Counted from the stretch's first letter, positions 18,887 to 28,570 are shown. The stretch is 64,000 bases of DNA from Cupriavidus sp. P-10 (GCF_003402535.2 NZ_AP025171.1:1984001-2048000), one strand, 5' to 3'. The notes: generated by a model not told the origin, from the letters alone. Made by a program: numbers and translations.

Positions 18887-19606
18887 TCAGTCGAGGAAGT
18901 CGCAGTGCTTCTCCACGTATTCCGCCAGGTCCAGCGAGTGCTGCCGCACCAGCCGCTCGGCCAGCTCGGTATCGCGCTTTTCCAGCGCTTCGATGATGCG
19001 CAGGTGATCCACGATCGACCTTGAGGCCCGGTCGCTCTGCGAGATCGTCATCTTCCGGATCGCGCGTACGTGGATAAAGATATTGCGGATCGTGTCCATG
19101 ATGATCTGCGACTTGGACAGCTGCACGATCGCCTGGTGGAACACGATATTGGCGTCTGAATACTCTTCGATATGCTCCGCCGGCGTCGAATCGCGGAAGC
19201 TGTCGAACATGCGGCGCAGCTGGGCGATTTCCTGGTCGGTGGCATTCTGCGTGGCCAGCCGCGCCGCCATGCTCTCCAGCGCCGCCCACATCTGGATCAT
19301 CTCGACGATCTCGCGCTTGGTCTTGCGCATGATGTAGATGCCCCGGCGCGGCACGGTACGCAGGAAGCCTTCCTGCTCGAGCAGCGTCATGGCTTCGCGG
19401 ATCGGCGTGCGGCTGACGCCCATGGCTTCGCTCAGCACCCTTTCGTCGAGCCGGATTTCGTCGTGCGACTGGTAGATGTCGGCATCGGCGATGGCCTGCC
19501 GCAGCATGGCGTAGGCCTGGTCGCGCAGGCTGGCGCCAGCGTTGATCGGTTGCACGGACAAGGTCAGCCCGTTGGGCTGGACGATGGATTGTGGTTGCGC
19601 AGACAT
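18887..19606 (-). CDS. GntR-family regulator, FCD subfamily
   Basis: 239 residues. The winged HTH is at about 28-95 (LRDQAYAMLRQAIADADI, LSEAMGVSRTPIREAMTLLE, then RGIYIM), followed by an all-helical FCD ligand domain whose metal/ligand residues include the His of NIVFHQAI and a later helix with DHLRIIEALEKRD. The start at 19606 (MSAQPQS) is taken; an upstream ATG at 19660 would add 18 basic residues. Its own promoter region carries a related motif at 19761, suggesting autoregulation, and it is the best candidate for the protein reading all seven TGATATATCA-type sites. The effector is probably a small carboxylate, by family habit. Confidence 0.88.
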   Translation of the reverse strand: MSAQPQSIVQPNGLTLSVQPINAGASLRDQAYAMLRQAIADADIYQSHDEIRLDERVLSEAMGVSRTPIREAMTLLEQEGFLRTVPRRGIYIMRKTKREIVEMIQMWAALESMAARLATQNATDQEIAQLRRMFDSFRDSTPAEHIEEYSDANIVFHQAIVQLSKSQIIMDTIRNIFIHVRAIRKMTISQSDRASRSIVDHLRIIEALEKRDTELAERLVRQHSLDLAEYVEKHCDFLD

Positions 19607-19760
19607 GGAATATGCTCGTGTGAGACCGGTGGCGCGGCGGCCGGGATGGCTGCCCGCCACATTTCCGCACAGCTTAGCAAAACGCCCGACTCATTACGAA
19701 AATGCATCAAGCAATACGTTGCGGTCATGCATCGGCACCGTCAGCGTGCGCGGTCTGTCG

Positions 19761-19776
19761 TATATGGTATATCACA
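19761..19776 (-). promoter_or_regulatory. putative GntR-type operator, site 6 (autoregulatory)
   Basis: TATATGGTATATCACA, a variant of the element sharing TATATCAC with site 7. It lies about 155 bp upstream of the GntR gene and within its 5' region. Confidence 0.4.
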
Positions 19777-19888
19777 ATCGTCCTGCCATTTCTTGCCCCA
19801 AAGCGGGCCAGGCGCAACATTGGCGCGGCCGGCTCAGGGCGGGAGGGCCAGACCCGCGGCCTCTCCCGTCATCCACTACCGCCGGCGG

Positions 19889-20866
19889 TTACGCCGCGAG
19901 CTTGGCCATCGCATCACGCTGCTTGATCAGGCCCAGCACGGCGTCGCACATCGGCGTCGGTTGACCGACCAGCCGGCCCATTTCCTGCACCACCGTCAGC
20001 AGCGGGTCGATTTCCATCGCCCGCCCGGCCTCCAGGTCCTGCAGCATCGAGGTCTTGTGCGCCCCGACCGCTCCTGCGCCATCGATGCGCCGCTCGACGT
20101 CGACGCGGAACTTGACGCCGAAGCGCTCGGCAATGCCCTGCGCTTCCACCATCATCTGGCGCGACAGCGCGCGCGTGGACGGGTCCGAGGTAATGACATC
20201 GAGCGTGGCATGGGTCAGCGCGCTGATCGGGTTGAAGCACAGGTTGCCCCACAGCTTCAGCCAGATTTCGTCGCGGATGTTGTCACGCACCGGCGCTTCC
20301 AGGTCGGCGGCCATCATCAGTTCGCTGAGCCGCGTAACGCGGGTGGAGCGGCTGCCGTCCGGCTCGCCCAGCGGGAATTTCTTGCCATACACGTGCTTGA
20401 TCACCCCGGGCGCGACGATCTCGGCAGCGGGATAGACCACGCAGCCGATCGCGCGCTCCGGCCCGAAACCACGCCACTGCCGGGCGCCGGGATCGACGCT
20501 TTCCAGCGTCGATCCCGCCAGTTCTCCGCCGTGCTTGTAGAAATACCAGTAAGGAATGCCGTTGACGCCGGTCACGATCGCGGTCTCCGGGCCCAGCAAC
20601 GGCTGGATCAGGTCGACCACCCCCGGCACCGAGTGCGCCTTCAGCGTGATGAAGACATAGTCCTGTGGCCCCAGCTCGCGCGGATCGCTGGTGCAGCGCA
20701 CGCGCGCGGCGCGCTCCTCGCCGTCGATCAGCAGCCGCACCCCGTGTTCCTGCATCGCCGCCAGGTGCGGGCCGCGCGCCACGAAGCTGACATCCGCCCC
20801 CGCGCGCGCAAGCTGCGCCCCGACATAGCCGCCGATGGCACCCGCGCCGTAGATACACACTTTCAT
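19889..20866 (-). CDS. PanE/ApbA-type NADPH-dependent 2-oxoacid reductase
   Basis: 325 residues of the ketopantoate reductase family. The N-terminal Rossmann motif is MKVCIYGAGAIGGYVGAQLA with the NADPH-type RGPH after strand 2. The C-terminal helical domain carries a KLWGNLCFNPISALT segment, whose Lys and Asn match the family catalytic pair. True ketopantoate reductase is one option, but a C2/C3 2-oxoacid or semialdehyde reductase using NADPH fits its place beside oxalate genes and pntAB. A perfect operator-like site lies 33 bp upstream. Confidence 0.82.
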   Translation of the reverse strand: MKVCIYGAGAIGGYVGAQLARAGADVSFVARGPHLAAMQEHGVRLLIDGEERAARVRCTSDPRELGPQDYVFITLKAHSVPGVVDLIQPLLGPETAIVTGVNGIPYWYFYKHGGELAGSTLESVDPGARQWRGFGPERAIGCVVYPAAEIVAPGVIKHVYGKKFPLGEPDGSRSTRVTRLSELMMAADLEAPVRDNIRDEIWLKLWGNLCFNPISALTHATLDVITSDPSTRALSRQMMVEAQGIAERFGVKFRVDVERRIDGAGAVGAHKTSMLQDLEAGRAMEIDPLLTVVQEMGRLVGQPTPMCDAVLGLIKQRDAMAKLAA

Positions 20867-20898
20867 TGCTGTCTCCTTGATGGCTCGATTGGATGTTT

Positions 20899-20914
20899 TG
20901 ATATATCACATACT
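20899..20914 (-). promoter_or_regulatory. putative GntR-type operator, site 7 (reductase gene)
   Basis: TGATATATCACATACT, the exact reverse complement of the core shared by sites 2 and 4. It lies 33 bp upstream of the PanE-like start, close enough to overlap the promoter. Confidence 0.6.
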
Positions 20915-21048
20915 ATATTCCACTAACGTGCAAAACAACCTTTATCTTCGCGGACACATTTCGGCAAGCGGCGCTGCGCTAACATGAAGCTTCGTGCGCC
21001 TGGAACGATGCCTGGGCGCCGGCTGCTTACTGACACCGGAGCCCGTAC

Positions 21049-21804
21049 ATGGAATCGTCGCTGGCATTGCTGCAGGACCCCGCCGCATGGGCGGCGCTGG
21101 CCACGCTGGTGGCCATGGAAATCGTGCTGGGGATCGACAACCTGATCTTTATTTCGATCCTCACCAACAAGCTGCCCATAGAGATGCGCGAGAAGGCGCG
21201 CAAGATCGGCATCAGCCTGGCGCTGCTGATGCGCCTTGGCCTGCTGGCCACCATCGCCCTCATCGTCAAGCTGACCGAGCCGGTCTTCACGATCCTTGGG
21301 CAGGGCCTGTCGTGGCGCGACATCATCCTGATCGCCGGCGGCGCCTTCCTGGTGTGGAAGGCCACCCGCGAGATCCATCACCACGTGACCGCCGAGGAAG
21401 AAGGCGAAAGCAACGGCAGCGGCAAGGTGGTGCACAGCTTTGCCGCCGCGATCGGCCAGATCCTGCTGCTGGACCTGGTGTTCTCGATCGACAGCATCAT
21501 CACCGCGGTCGGCATGACCGAGCATGTCCAGATCATGTTCGTCGCGGTGATCGCCGCCGTGATGGCGATGCTGTTCGCCGCCACGCCGCTGGCCAACTTC
21601 ATCAACCGCAACCCGACCATCGTGATGCTGGCACTGGCCTTCCTCATGATGATCGGCATGACGCTGATCGCCGAAGGGCTCGGCACACATGTGCCGAAGG
21701 GCTATATCTATACGGCGATGGCGTTCTCGGCCGCGGTGGAAGGGCTGAACATGCTGGCGCGGCAGCGGCGCCTGGCGCGCCGCGCGCGGGGCGAGTCCCG
21801 CTGA
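21049..21804 (+). CDS. TerC-family integral membrane protein
   Basis: 251 residues with about seven membrane helices. TerC hallmarks are the acidic intramembrane motifs [15 protein letters not shown] near residue 25 and [19 protein letters not shown] near residue 145, plus [14 protein letters not shown]. Members are linked to metal-ion (manganese) efflux or tellurite resistance. No ter operon partners are adjacent, so a housekeeping metal-homeostasis role is more likely. The ATG at 21049 follows CCCGTAC without a strong SD. The upstream spacer holds operator site 7, but that belongs to the divergent gene. Confidence 0.85.
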   Translation: MESSLALLQDPAAWAALATLVAMEIVLGIDNLIFISILTNKLPIEMREKARKIGISLALLMRLGLLATIALIVKLTEPVFTILGQGLSWRDIILIAGGAFLVWKATREIHHHVTAEEEGESNGSGKVVHSFAAAIGQILLLDLVFSIDSIITAVGMTEHVQIMFVAVIAAVMAMLFAATPLANFINRNPTIVMLALAFLMMIGMTLIAEGLGTHVPKGYIYTAMAFSAAVEGLNMLARQRRLARRARGESR

Positions 21805-21934
21805 GCGTCCGGCGGCACAATGTGACTCGCGTGCCGCCGCAGGCTGTAACAGACGGTGTCCGAACTTTTCCCGGGAAACGCCGTCTTTTAGAGTGCTCTG
21901 CTCAACCCCGGAAACAAAAGGACGCTTTCGCCAC

Positions 21935-23536
21935 ATGATGAACCGCCGAACCCTGCTGGTCTCCGCCACCGCCTCCGCCGCCCTGGCCGCGCTGGGCATT
22001 ACCCCATCGGTGCTGGCGGCCAGCCGGATCAAGCTCGGCGAGGCCCAGCCGTTCGGCTTCGACGCCCTGATCGAGCGTGCACGCGCCCTGGCTGCCAAGC
22101 CTTACGCGCCCCCGCCCTCACCGCCGGCCGACGTGCTGTCGCGCATCGACTACGACGCCCACGGCAAGATCCGCTTCCGCACCGACGATGCGCTGTTTGC
22201 CAAGGGTCCGGGCCAGTTTCCGGTCACCTTCTTCCACCTCGGCACCTTCTTCCGCACCCCCGTGCGCATGCACGTGATCGAGCGCGGCAAGGACGGCGCG
22301 GGCCGCGCCCGCGAGATCGTCTATGACGATGCGTACTTCGACATGCCCGCCGACAGCCCCGCGCACAAGCTGCCGCCGGGCAGCGGCTTTGCCGGCTTCC
22401 GCTTCCAGGAAAGCCGCCTCGGCGACCAGAAGACGCGCGACTGGCGCAAGAACGACTGGGTCGCCTTCCTCGGGGCCTCTTACTTCCGCGCCATCGGCGA
22501 CCTGTACCAGTACGGGCTGTCGGCGCGCGGCGTCGCCATCGACGTGGCCGAGGCAGGCAAGTCGGAGGAATTTCCGTCTTTCACCCATTTCTGGTTCGAG
22601 ACCCCGGAAGGCAACGGCGATACCGTCACCGTCTACGCCCTGCTCGACGGCCCCAGCATCTCCGGCGCCTACCGCTTCGTGATGCAGCGCGCCAAGGCCG
22701 TGATCATGGACGTGGAATGCGCGCTGTTCCTGCGCAAGGACGTGGGGCGCCTGGGACTCGCGCCGCTGACCTCGATGTACTGGTTCTCGGAAAGCATCAA
22801 GGGGGTCGCCGACTGGCGCCCGGAAGTCCACGACTCTGACGGCCTCGCCATCTGGAACGGCGCCGGCGAGCATATCTGGCGCCCGCTCAACAACCCGCCG
22901 CAGACCACGGCATCGGCATTCTCCGACGACAACCCCAAGGGGTTCGGCCTGCTGCAGCGCGACCGGCTGTTCGACCACTACCAGGACGGCGTCAACTACG
23001 AACGCCGCCCGAGCCTGTGGGTCGAGCCGCGCGACGGCTGGGGCGCCGGCACCGTGCAACTGGTCGAACTTCGCACCGACGACGAGATCCACGACAACAT
23101 CGTCGCCATGTGGGTTCCCAAGGCGCCCGCCAAGGCCGGCGCGGCCTACCGCCTGCGCTATCGCCTGCACTGGCAGGCCGACGAACCGAACCCGTCGCCG
23201 CTGGCGCGCTGCGTGGCCACGCGCCTGGGCAACGGCGGCCAGCCGGGGCAGCCGCGGCCCAAGGGCGTGCGCAAGTTCATGGTCGAGTTCAAGGGCGCGC
23301 CGCTGGAAAAACTGCCGTTCGGCGTCAAGCCGGAAGCCGTGCTGACCGCCTCGCGCGGCACCTTTTCCTATGTCTTCACCGAAGCCGTGCCCAACAACGT
23401 CGCCGGCCACTGGCGCGCCCAGTTCGACCTGGCCGCCGACGGCAAGGAGCCGGTCGACATCCGCCTGTTCCTGCGCCTGAACGGCAAGCCGCTGTCGGAG
23501 ACGTGGCTGTACCAGTACCACCCCTACCAGTCGTAA
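21935..23536 (+). CDS. opgD: periplasmic glucan biosynthesis protein D (OpgD/MdoD)
   Basis: 533 residues. The N terminus has a twin-arginine-type signal (MMNRRTLLVSATASAALAAL), as known for OpgD. The mature part starts with the FGFDALIERARALA stretch of the OpgG/OpgD family and carries typical later segments (FRFQESRLGDQ, LGASYFRAIG, LTSMYWFSES, EPRDGWGAGTVQLVE). It shapes osmoregulated periplasmic glucan. The start at 21935 or 21938 is set by the signal peptide; extending to 21893 would spoil it. It stands alone, without opgH. Confidence 0.92.
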   Translation: MMNRRTLLVSATASAALAALGITPSVLAASRIKLGEAQPFGFDALIERARALAAKPYAPPPSPPADVLSRIDYDAHGKIRFRTDDALFAKGPGQFPVTFFHLGTFFRTPVRMHVIERGKDGAGRAREIVYDDAYFDMPADSPAHKLPPGSGFAGFRFQESRLGDQKTRDWRKNDWVAFLGASYFRAIGDLYQYGLSARGVAIDVAEAGKSEEFPSFTHFWFETPEGNGDTVTVYALLDGPSISGAYRFVMQRAKAVIMDVECALFLRKDVGRLGLAPLTSMYWFSESIKGVADWRPEVHDSDGLAIWNGAGEHIWRPLNNPPQTTASAFSDDNPKGFGLLQRDRLFDHYQDGVNYERRPSLWVEPRDGWGAGTVQLVELRTDDEIHDNIVAMWVPKAPAKAGAAYRLRYRLHWQADEPNPSPLARCVATRLGNGGQPGQPRPKGVRKFMVEFKGAPLEKLPFGVKPEAVLTASRGTFSYVFTEAVPNNVAGHWRAQFDLAADGKEPVDIRLFLRLNGKPLSETWLYQYHPYQS

Positions 23537-23661
23537 GCCCGCCCAGGGCGCAGCCGGCAGCCGGCGCCGCTTTGCAGGATATTGCGACGCCGTGATGTCA
23601 GGCGCGCTTGAGCGGGTATGATGGCTGGCTACGACAGTCAAACCGCACCAGCCAGCCTCAC

Positions 23662-24354
23662 ATGATTTCTCAAGAGTTTGCCGGTGCCGCCGACGGCGGC
23701 CAGGCTGCATCGCTCCCGCGCTCGGAGCGCGCCTATCAGCAACTGCGCGCCGCCATCCAGGCGGGGCAGCTATCTCCCGGCACCCGGCTGCGCGAAGTGG
23801 AACTGGCGGAATCGCTGGGGCTGTCGCGCACGCCGGTGCGCGAAGCGCTGTCTCGGCTGGAATCCGAGGGCCTGGTGGTCAACGAGCCAAACCGGGGCAT
23901 GATGGTGACCCAGCTCGACGCCAGCATGGTCAGCGAGCTGTATGTGATGCGCGAGGTGCTGGAAGGCACCGCCGCGGCCCTGGCCGCGCGCCATGCCACC
24001 GATGTGGAGATTTCGCTTCTGCGCGATATCGTCGAGCGCGACCTGGCGTTCGCCGACGATCCGGACCGGCTGGCGCAGAACAACCGGCTGTTCCACGAGA
24101 CCCTGCACCGCTGCGCCCATAACCGCTATCTGCTGAAGAACCTGCGCTCGCTGCATGAATCGATGGCGCTGCTCGGCCGCACCACGCTGGCAGTACCCGG
24201 CCGCGCGCGCAGCTCGTATGAAGAGCACACCGCGCTGGTCGAAGCGCTGGAAAAACGGGATCCGGCGCAGGCCGAGCAGATCGCCCGGCGCCATATCCAG
24301 CAGGCCTACAAGGTGCGGCTGTCGCTCTGGATCCAGGAACAGTCGGGTAGCTGA
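23662..24354 (+). CDS. GntR-family regulator, FCD subfamily
   Basis: About 230 residues. The HTH is at about 18-82 (RAYQQLRAAIQAGQLSPGTR, LAESLGLSRTPVREALSRLE), and the C-terminal FCD domain has the metal-site pattern around NNRLFHETLHRCAHN and later EEHTALVEALEKRD. The start at 23662 (MISQEFAG) is chosen because the upstream extension has no family resemblance. It converges with the DMT exporter gene (16 bp apart), which is a possible target only if regulated in trans. The effector is unknown. Confidence 0.85.
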   Translation: MISQEFAGAADGGQAASLPRSERAYQQLRAAIQAGQLSPGTRLREVELAESLGLSRTPVREALSRLESEGLVVNEPNRGMMVTQLDASMVSELYVMREVLEGTAAALAARHATDVEISLLRDIVERDLAFADDPDRLAQNNRLFHETLHRCAHNRYLLKNLRSLHESMALLGRTTLAVPGRARSSYEEHTALVEALEKRDPAQAEQIARRHIQQAYKVRLSLWIQEQSGS

Positions 24355-24370
24355 ACCCTGGGAGCGGGCG

Positions 24371-25288
24371 TCAGGCAGCCGCTTGTGCCCGCTCCGTGCG
24401 CAGCGTGCCGACGCTCAGCACGGCCAGCGCCAGCAGGATCAAGATCACCGCATACAGCGTCTGCGGCGCGATCAGCTCCCCACCCAGCCAGGCGCCCATC
24501 GCCAGCGCCACCGGCGGATTGACGTAGACGTAGCTCGTCGACAGCGTCTGGCTGACCGTCGCCACCAGGTACATGTAGGCCGAGAACGCCACCAGCGAAC
24601 CCGCCACCACCAGATAGACCCAGGCCCAGCCAGCCTGCGCGCTGATCGACGACAGCGACGCCGGCCACGGCTCCTGCCGCAGCGCCGACAGCACCATCAG
24701 CACCACCCCGCCGATCAACATTTCCGCGGCAAAGGCCGCGGCGCCCTGCGGCAGTTCGAGCCGGCGCACCAACTGCGAGCCGAACGACCAACTCGCCACC
24801 GCCAGCATCAGCGCCACCACGCCGCCCGTGCTGACGCGGAATTCCGCCCCCGCGGTCAGCACCAGGATGCCCGTGCTGCCGATTGCAATCGCCACATACT
24901 CATACCATTTCGGGCGCTGGCCGAAGCAGGCTGCCCAGATCAGCGCAAAGATCGGCATCGAGCCGATCATCACCGTCGTCGCGCCCGAGGAGATGGTCTG
25001 CTCGGCAATCGCGGTCAATCCCATGCCGCCTACCAGCAGGAACAGCGCCGGCACCGCGCAGTTGCGCAGCAACCGCCACGACGGCATCGGCGTGCCGCGC
25101 CACGCCAGCCAGGCGCTCAGCAGCAGGCCCGCACAGAGAAAGCGCGTACCCGTCATGAACAGCGGCGGAAAGCTCTCCAGCGTAAAGCGGATCGCCAGGT
25201 AGGTCGTACCCCAGACCACGTAAGTGATCAGCAGGCACACGAGGACAAGCGGGGGCATGGTCGCGGACGGTTCTGCAAAGGCATCCAA
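24371..25288 (-). CDS. EamA/DMT-family inner-membrane exporter
   Basis: 305 residues with ten hydrophobic segments in two EamA repeats (VVWGTTYLAIRFTLESFPP in helix 1-2, then SYVYVNPPVALAMGAWLGGE in the second repeat). These mark the drug/metabolite transporter superfamily, YedA/RhaT-like branch. Likely substrates are amino acids or small metabolites. The start is 25288 or the ATG ten codons later; both keep helix 1. It is probably monocistronic. Confidence 0.85.
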   Translation of the reverse strand: MDAFAEPSATMPPLVLVCLLITYVVWGTTYLAIRFTLESFPPLFMTGTRFLCAGLLLSAWLAWRGTPMPSWRLLRNCAVPALFLLVGGMGLTAIAEQTISSGATTVMIGSMPIFALIWAACFGQRPKWYEYVAIAIGSTGILVLTAGAEFRVSTGGVVALMLAVASWSFGSQLVRRLELPQGAAAFAAEMLIGGVVLMVLSALRQEPWPASLSSISAQAGWAWVYLVVAGSLVAFSAYMYLVATVSQTLSTSYVYVNPPVALAMGAWLGGELIAPQTLYAVILILLALAVLSVGTLRTERAQAAA

Positions 25289-25396
25289 GATAGCCCCTGG
25301 CCGCGCCGCGACAAAATGAAAAGGTCTGGCAAGCCTTGTCAGAGTTGCTCACAAGGCACGTCGACCTGCAGTGCGTGAAACGCGCAGGCAAAACAA

Positions 25397-25440
25397 AACC
25401 GGCCGCGTCTTGCCCATCGCGGGCGCGCGTCTGGCCGGTT
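25397..25440 (-). terminator. possible terminator of the 61-residue gene
   Basis: AACCGGCC (25397-25404) and GGCCGGTT (25433-25440) are perfect inverted arms enclosing a GC-rich inner stem. On the minus strand the arm is followed by TTTTGTTTT. It lies just beyond the stop at 25492. Confidence 0.6.
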
Positions 25441-25491
25441 CTCAACGCAGCCACAAGGGGCCGCGGGTACTGCAATACTGCTGGAAACTGC

Positions 25492-25677
25492 TTAGCCGTT
25501 GGCGTAGACCACCTTGGCCTTGCGGGCTTGCGACTGCAGGCGAGCAATGGTTTCCTGCACGGCGGCGATGGCACGCTTGGCGTCCTGCACGAAGCCCAGG
25601 CTTTGCTTGCCCAGCTCACGCTCGATGAGGTCACGTTCCAGTTGATCGGTCAGCTTGATATCGGATTGGGTGTTCAT
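25492..25677 (-). CDS. small conserved soluble protein, 61 residues
   Basis: Starts MNTQSDIKLTDQLERDLIER and is almost wholly helical and charged (AKRAIAAVQETIARLQSQAR). The ATG at 25677 follows AAGGAAGGAAG, a strong SD; longer frames to 25896 run through the transposon edge and are not credible. It is the last chromosomal gene before the Tn7-like module, and its promoter region (25678-25821) abuts the putative transposon end. The family is not recognised. Confidence 0.65.
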   Translation of the reverse strand: MNTQSDIKLTDQLERDLIERELGKQSLGFVQDAKRAIAAVQETIARLQSQARKAKVVYANG

Positions 25678-25821
25678 GGCTTCCTTCCTTGCTTGCTTCG
25701 AGGGATTACCCTCATGGGGTTTTCCCGAATTGTAGCAAAGGAATTGTCGCATTGCAGCATTAGGTGATAGTACGTATGCGGGAAAGCAACGGTGTGTTAA
25801 CTGAGGACACCAGGCAAAGGA

Positions 25822-25872
25822 TGTCGCAAACGACAGGCTATGCCTTGTCAAAAAAAACGACACGCTATGCCT
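25822..25872 (+). repeat. tandem 24/27-bp repeats, putative transposon end
   Basis: Two adjacent copies, at 25822-25845 and 25846-25872, both start TGTC, contain ACGACA and end GCTATGCCT. Terminal TGTC and multiple transposase-binding repeats are what Tn7/Tn5053-type ends look like, and they sit just outside the tniQ stop. No target duplication could be paired with them. Confidence 0.5.
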
Positions 25873-25882
25873 TATGAAAGCC

Positions 25883-27211
25883 CTATAGATGGTCATAAAA
25901 GCACTTTCGAATCATGTCGGCTGCTTCCATGCCTCCATAACGGGGAGGCAGCACTAAGTACTGCTTGACACGATGGTGAGTTGGGGAGTAGCCGTCGGCG
26001 ATAGCCTTGCGCCCCGCTTCCCGCACCAATCTCTCGAGTTCCTCCAACCGGTTTTCCGCCTGTGTCCGCCGATGGAAATTTCTTACCCCTTGGCAGAGCT
26101 CCCATACAGAGGAATGCTTCTCCGAAAGATATGCAGCAGACACACCGAGACGCTTGCTTAGCATTTCCCCCGAGACGACGCGGCCACCATTTCCCAACTC
26201 TCGATAAGCATCCAGCACCTCTTGAGCACTACGAGTTGAACCCCTAGGGCGCACAGGCTCATAGGCGAACGTTGGAGCAGAAAGAACCTTACTCCCCACT
26301 TCGCCTCGGACAATCCCTACCAGCTCGGCATGACTATGAGCTGCGAGCGCCAGTAGCCCCTGGAGGTTAGGGCAGATGCGCCCAGCCAACCAAGAGCGGA
26401 CAGTGTCGAAGGTCATACCGGTTTCGTTTTTCCGTTCTCTGTCCCATTTACCGGCTCTTTCAATACATTGCCGAATGCCGTGACGGAGGCTTAAGGCAGA
26501 GAATTCGCCACCGCTGGAAACGAACGAAAGCAACGCTCCCACCTGGCTCGCAGCCCAGACCTCCTTCTCTGTAGCGACATCTTGCTTCGGTCGTTGGCAT
26601 TGCATACCAATAGAGCCGCAGCGCGGACAGACACCACTAAGCTGTACCGTATGAGGTCCTTTCGCCCAGTGTTCACCCGGTGCGCCACACCTTGCCACGC
26701 CCAATTTCTTGCCATGGATAGGACAAGCTTTCACTGCCTTAAAGGACCACAGAACACGTCCGAAAAGCACATCCGCTTCGATAGCATCTTTCAGACTGGC
26801 AAATCCAGCCAAGTCGGCTGCAAAGCACTCGAAGCAGAATTGCTGTGCTCGGCATGCCAGTCCTGCGCTGCCTAGCACCGCAGATAGACGAATCAGACTA
26901 GCTGTCACTGCAACGATTTCGCCCGTGAGCTCTACCAAGCGTTCGGCTAAGATCTTCAATACCAAACTGTCCGCCCCGATCGAAAACGTCTTCGATGCCA
27001 GGGCGATAGGCGTACCCGTTGCTTTCAGGCCCGACGCCTGCAAGGTCGGTTTGATATAGGAATTGAACAAGACTCCCGGTGTCACGCGATGCTTAAACGC
27101 GAGCCGCCGAAAGACACTCTGCAAGGATTCCAGTTGTGAGGTTCCGACACCCTTCCATTGAATCTCGTAGAGCTCGGGATGGTCTTTCGGGACGTAGAGC
27201 ATTCCGGACAT
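25883..27211 (-). CDS. tniQ: TniQ-family transposition targeting protein
   Basis: 442 residues. The N-terminal TniQ signature (ESLQSVFRRLAFKHRVTPGV) is followed by Cys-rich knuckles: FCFECFA, CPIHGKKLGVARC, and CPRCGSIGMQC at about residues 120-205. The C-terminal region resembles the DNA-binding part of TnsD. In Tn7-like elements TniQ/TnsD selects the target and recruits TnsC. It is third in the minus-strand set tnsAB-tnsC-tniQ, 32 bp after tnsC. The start at 27211 has GGGAGAGAAAG upstream. No cas gene or CRISPR array accompanies it, so site-specific protein-DNA targeting is the likely mode. Confidence 0.82.
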   Translation of the reverse strand: MSGMLYVPKDHPELYEIQWKGVGTSQLESLQSVFRRLAFKHRVTPGVLFNSYIKPTLQASGLKATGTPIALASKTFSIGADSLVLKILAERLVELTGEIVAVTASLIRLSAVLGSAGLACRAQQFCFECFAADLAGFASLKDAIEADVLFGRVLWSFKAVKACPIHGKKLGVARCGAPGEHWAKGPHTVQLSGVCPRCGSIGMQCQRPKQDVATEKEVWAASQVGALLSFVSSGGEFSALSLRHGIRQCIERAGKWDRERKNETGMTFDTVRSWLAGRICPNLQGLLALAAHSHAELVGIVRGEVGSKVLSAPTFAYEPVRPRGSTRSAQEVLDAYRELGNGGRVVSGEMLSKRLGVSAAYLSEKHSSVWELCQGVRNFHRRTQAENRLEELERLVREAGRKAIADGYSPTHHRVKQYLVLPPRYGGMEAADMIRKCFYDHL

Positions 27212-27243
27212 GACTTTCTCTCCCTTACGTTTCTGCGTCTGGT

Positions 27244-28383
27244 TCAGCGGCTTTGCGATCGACTTGTGGCAGGTTCCTTGCCCCGCTGGCTGCTAGTAGG
27301 GAACTTCTTGGGGGGATCGACCACGATGTCCCGAGCCATCCACCCGTCGTCAAAGCCTCGGATGCGCTCCTCTTGTTCTTCAAACTCCGCCTTCATTCGC
27401 GCGAGCTTTGCCGATTGGAGCCTGCAATCGCTAAAGTATTCGTCGTCCCATTGACCGTGGTTGGCATCTTGTTTTTGCGCCAAGGCAGCACACAGCTTCT
27501 TGGTCGCTCTCATGTTGCCCAGGCATTCGGTATAGAAATGATCCACGTGCGCCGCCAGGTTCGGACGTTCCCGATAGGGCCATTGATTCTGGATTCCAAC
27601 CAGGATCTCGCTGTACGCCTCCTTTTCTTCTTTGTGCCATCCTTCCTCTTCTTTCTCATCATCGGGGCATCCCGACTTTGCCCCATACCTGGCGAGATAG
27701 AGATCCGAGCCTCGTAGCTGGATCTGCGCATAACCATCGACTGCCTCGAGCATCTCGAAGCCACCGATGATGATGATCTTTGGACCACAGTCGTCCGCAC
27801 AAGATTTGATGGAATCCAGCGTCGCATGCTGATCCCCGAAGCGGAGCAGATGAAAGAACTCATCAAGGGCCAGCGCGAGAATTTGACGATTTTTAAGGGC
27901 AGTCATCATTTCCTTCTGCTTGGCACTGACCTTCTTCGCCTCCCGCTTGGGAAGCATCACGATCCGTCCGTCTATCACCTCATAGGCGACCTTCTGGTCC
28001 TTCATCTTTTCGTTGATGGCGTCCAAAGCCAGGTCGTAGACCACACTGGCTTCTGTCTTTTGCCCTTTGAGGGCAGGGATGCTTAAGGGCAGGATCCCCC
28101 CGGGAAATCCATAATCTGCCGAGACAAGCAGGTCAGCAACCAGTTCGAAGACGAGGGTTGACTTCCCGACGCCGCTGACCCCCGCCAGGGAAATGATTGA
28201 CACATCATTGCAGGGACATAGCAGCTCCAGCATGCGATTGGCGACGTCCTCAAGGTTACGGTGCTTGATGCGCAGTCCGCGGAGGTGCCGGATCTTTTCT
28301 CGCAAGGGCAGCTCATACACGAGAGCCATCTTCTCGGCAAAGGCCTCTTCCGCTTCCAAGCTTTCCATTTCGGGATTTGTCAT
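27244..28383 (-). CDS. tnsC: TnsC/TniB-like AAA+ transposition ATPase
   Basis: About 379 residues. Walker A is LAGVSGVGKST (68-76) and Walker B is LALALDEFFHLL near 180. The sensor/arginine region follows, and the C-terminal half contains the NQWPYRERPNLAAHVD and GNMRATKKLCAAL segments seen also in the second TnsC at 34088. It polymerises on target DNA and activates TnsB. The start at 28383 follows ATAGGAGGC; an upstream frame to 28410 lacks an SD. The acidic, Lys-rich tail beyond residue 310 is absent from the second copy. Confidence 0.85.
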   Translation of the reverse strand: MTNPEMESLEAEEAFAEKMALVYELPLREKIRHLRGLRIKHRNLEDVANRMLELLCPCNDVSIISLAGVSGVGKSTLVFELVADLLVSADYGFPGGILPLSIPALKGQKTEASVVYDLALDAINEKMKDQKVAYEVIDGRIVMLPKREAKKVSAKQKEMMTALKNRQILALALDEFFHLLRFGDQHATLDSIKSCADDCGPKIIIIGGFEMLEAVDGYAQIQLRGSDLYLARYGAKSGCPDDEKEEEGWHKEEKEAYSEILVGIQNQWPYRERPNLAAHVDHFYTECLGNMRATKKLCAALAQKQDANHGQWDDEYFSDCRLQSAKLARMKAEFEEQEERIRGFDDGWMARDIVVDPPKKFPTSSQRGKEPATSRSQSR

Positions 28384-28570
28384 TGATGTGCCTCCTATAA
28401 GCGTACGCAAATAAGGGCAAGCAACTCACCAGGCAGATTCGCCAGGCAAGGGTCGCCCCCCGACATTCCGTCGATTTCTCCGAGCAGGATTTAAAAGAAT
28501 GGCTAAAACGTAGTGCCCTACTTCAGAACTACCACCAAACCCATGGCCTACGGCAACCACGATATGGCAA

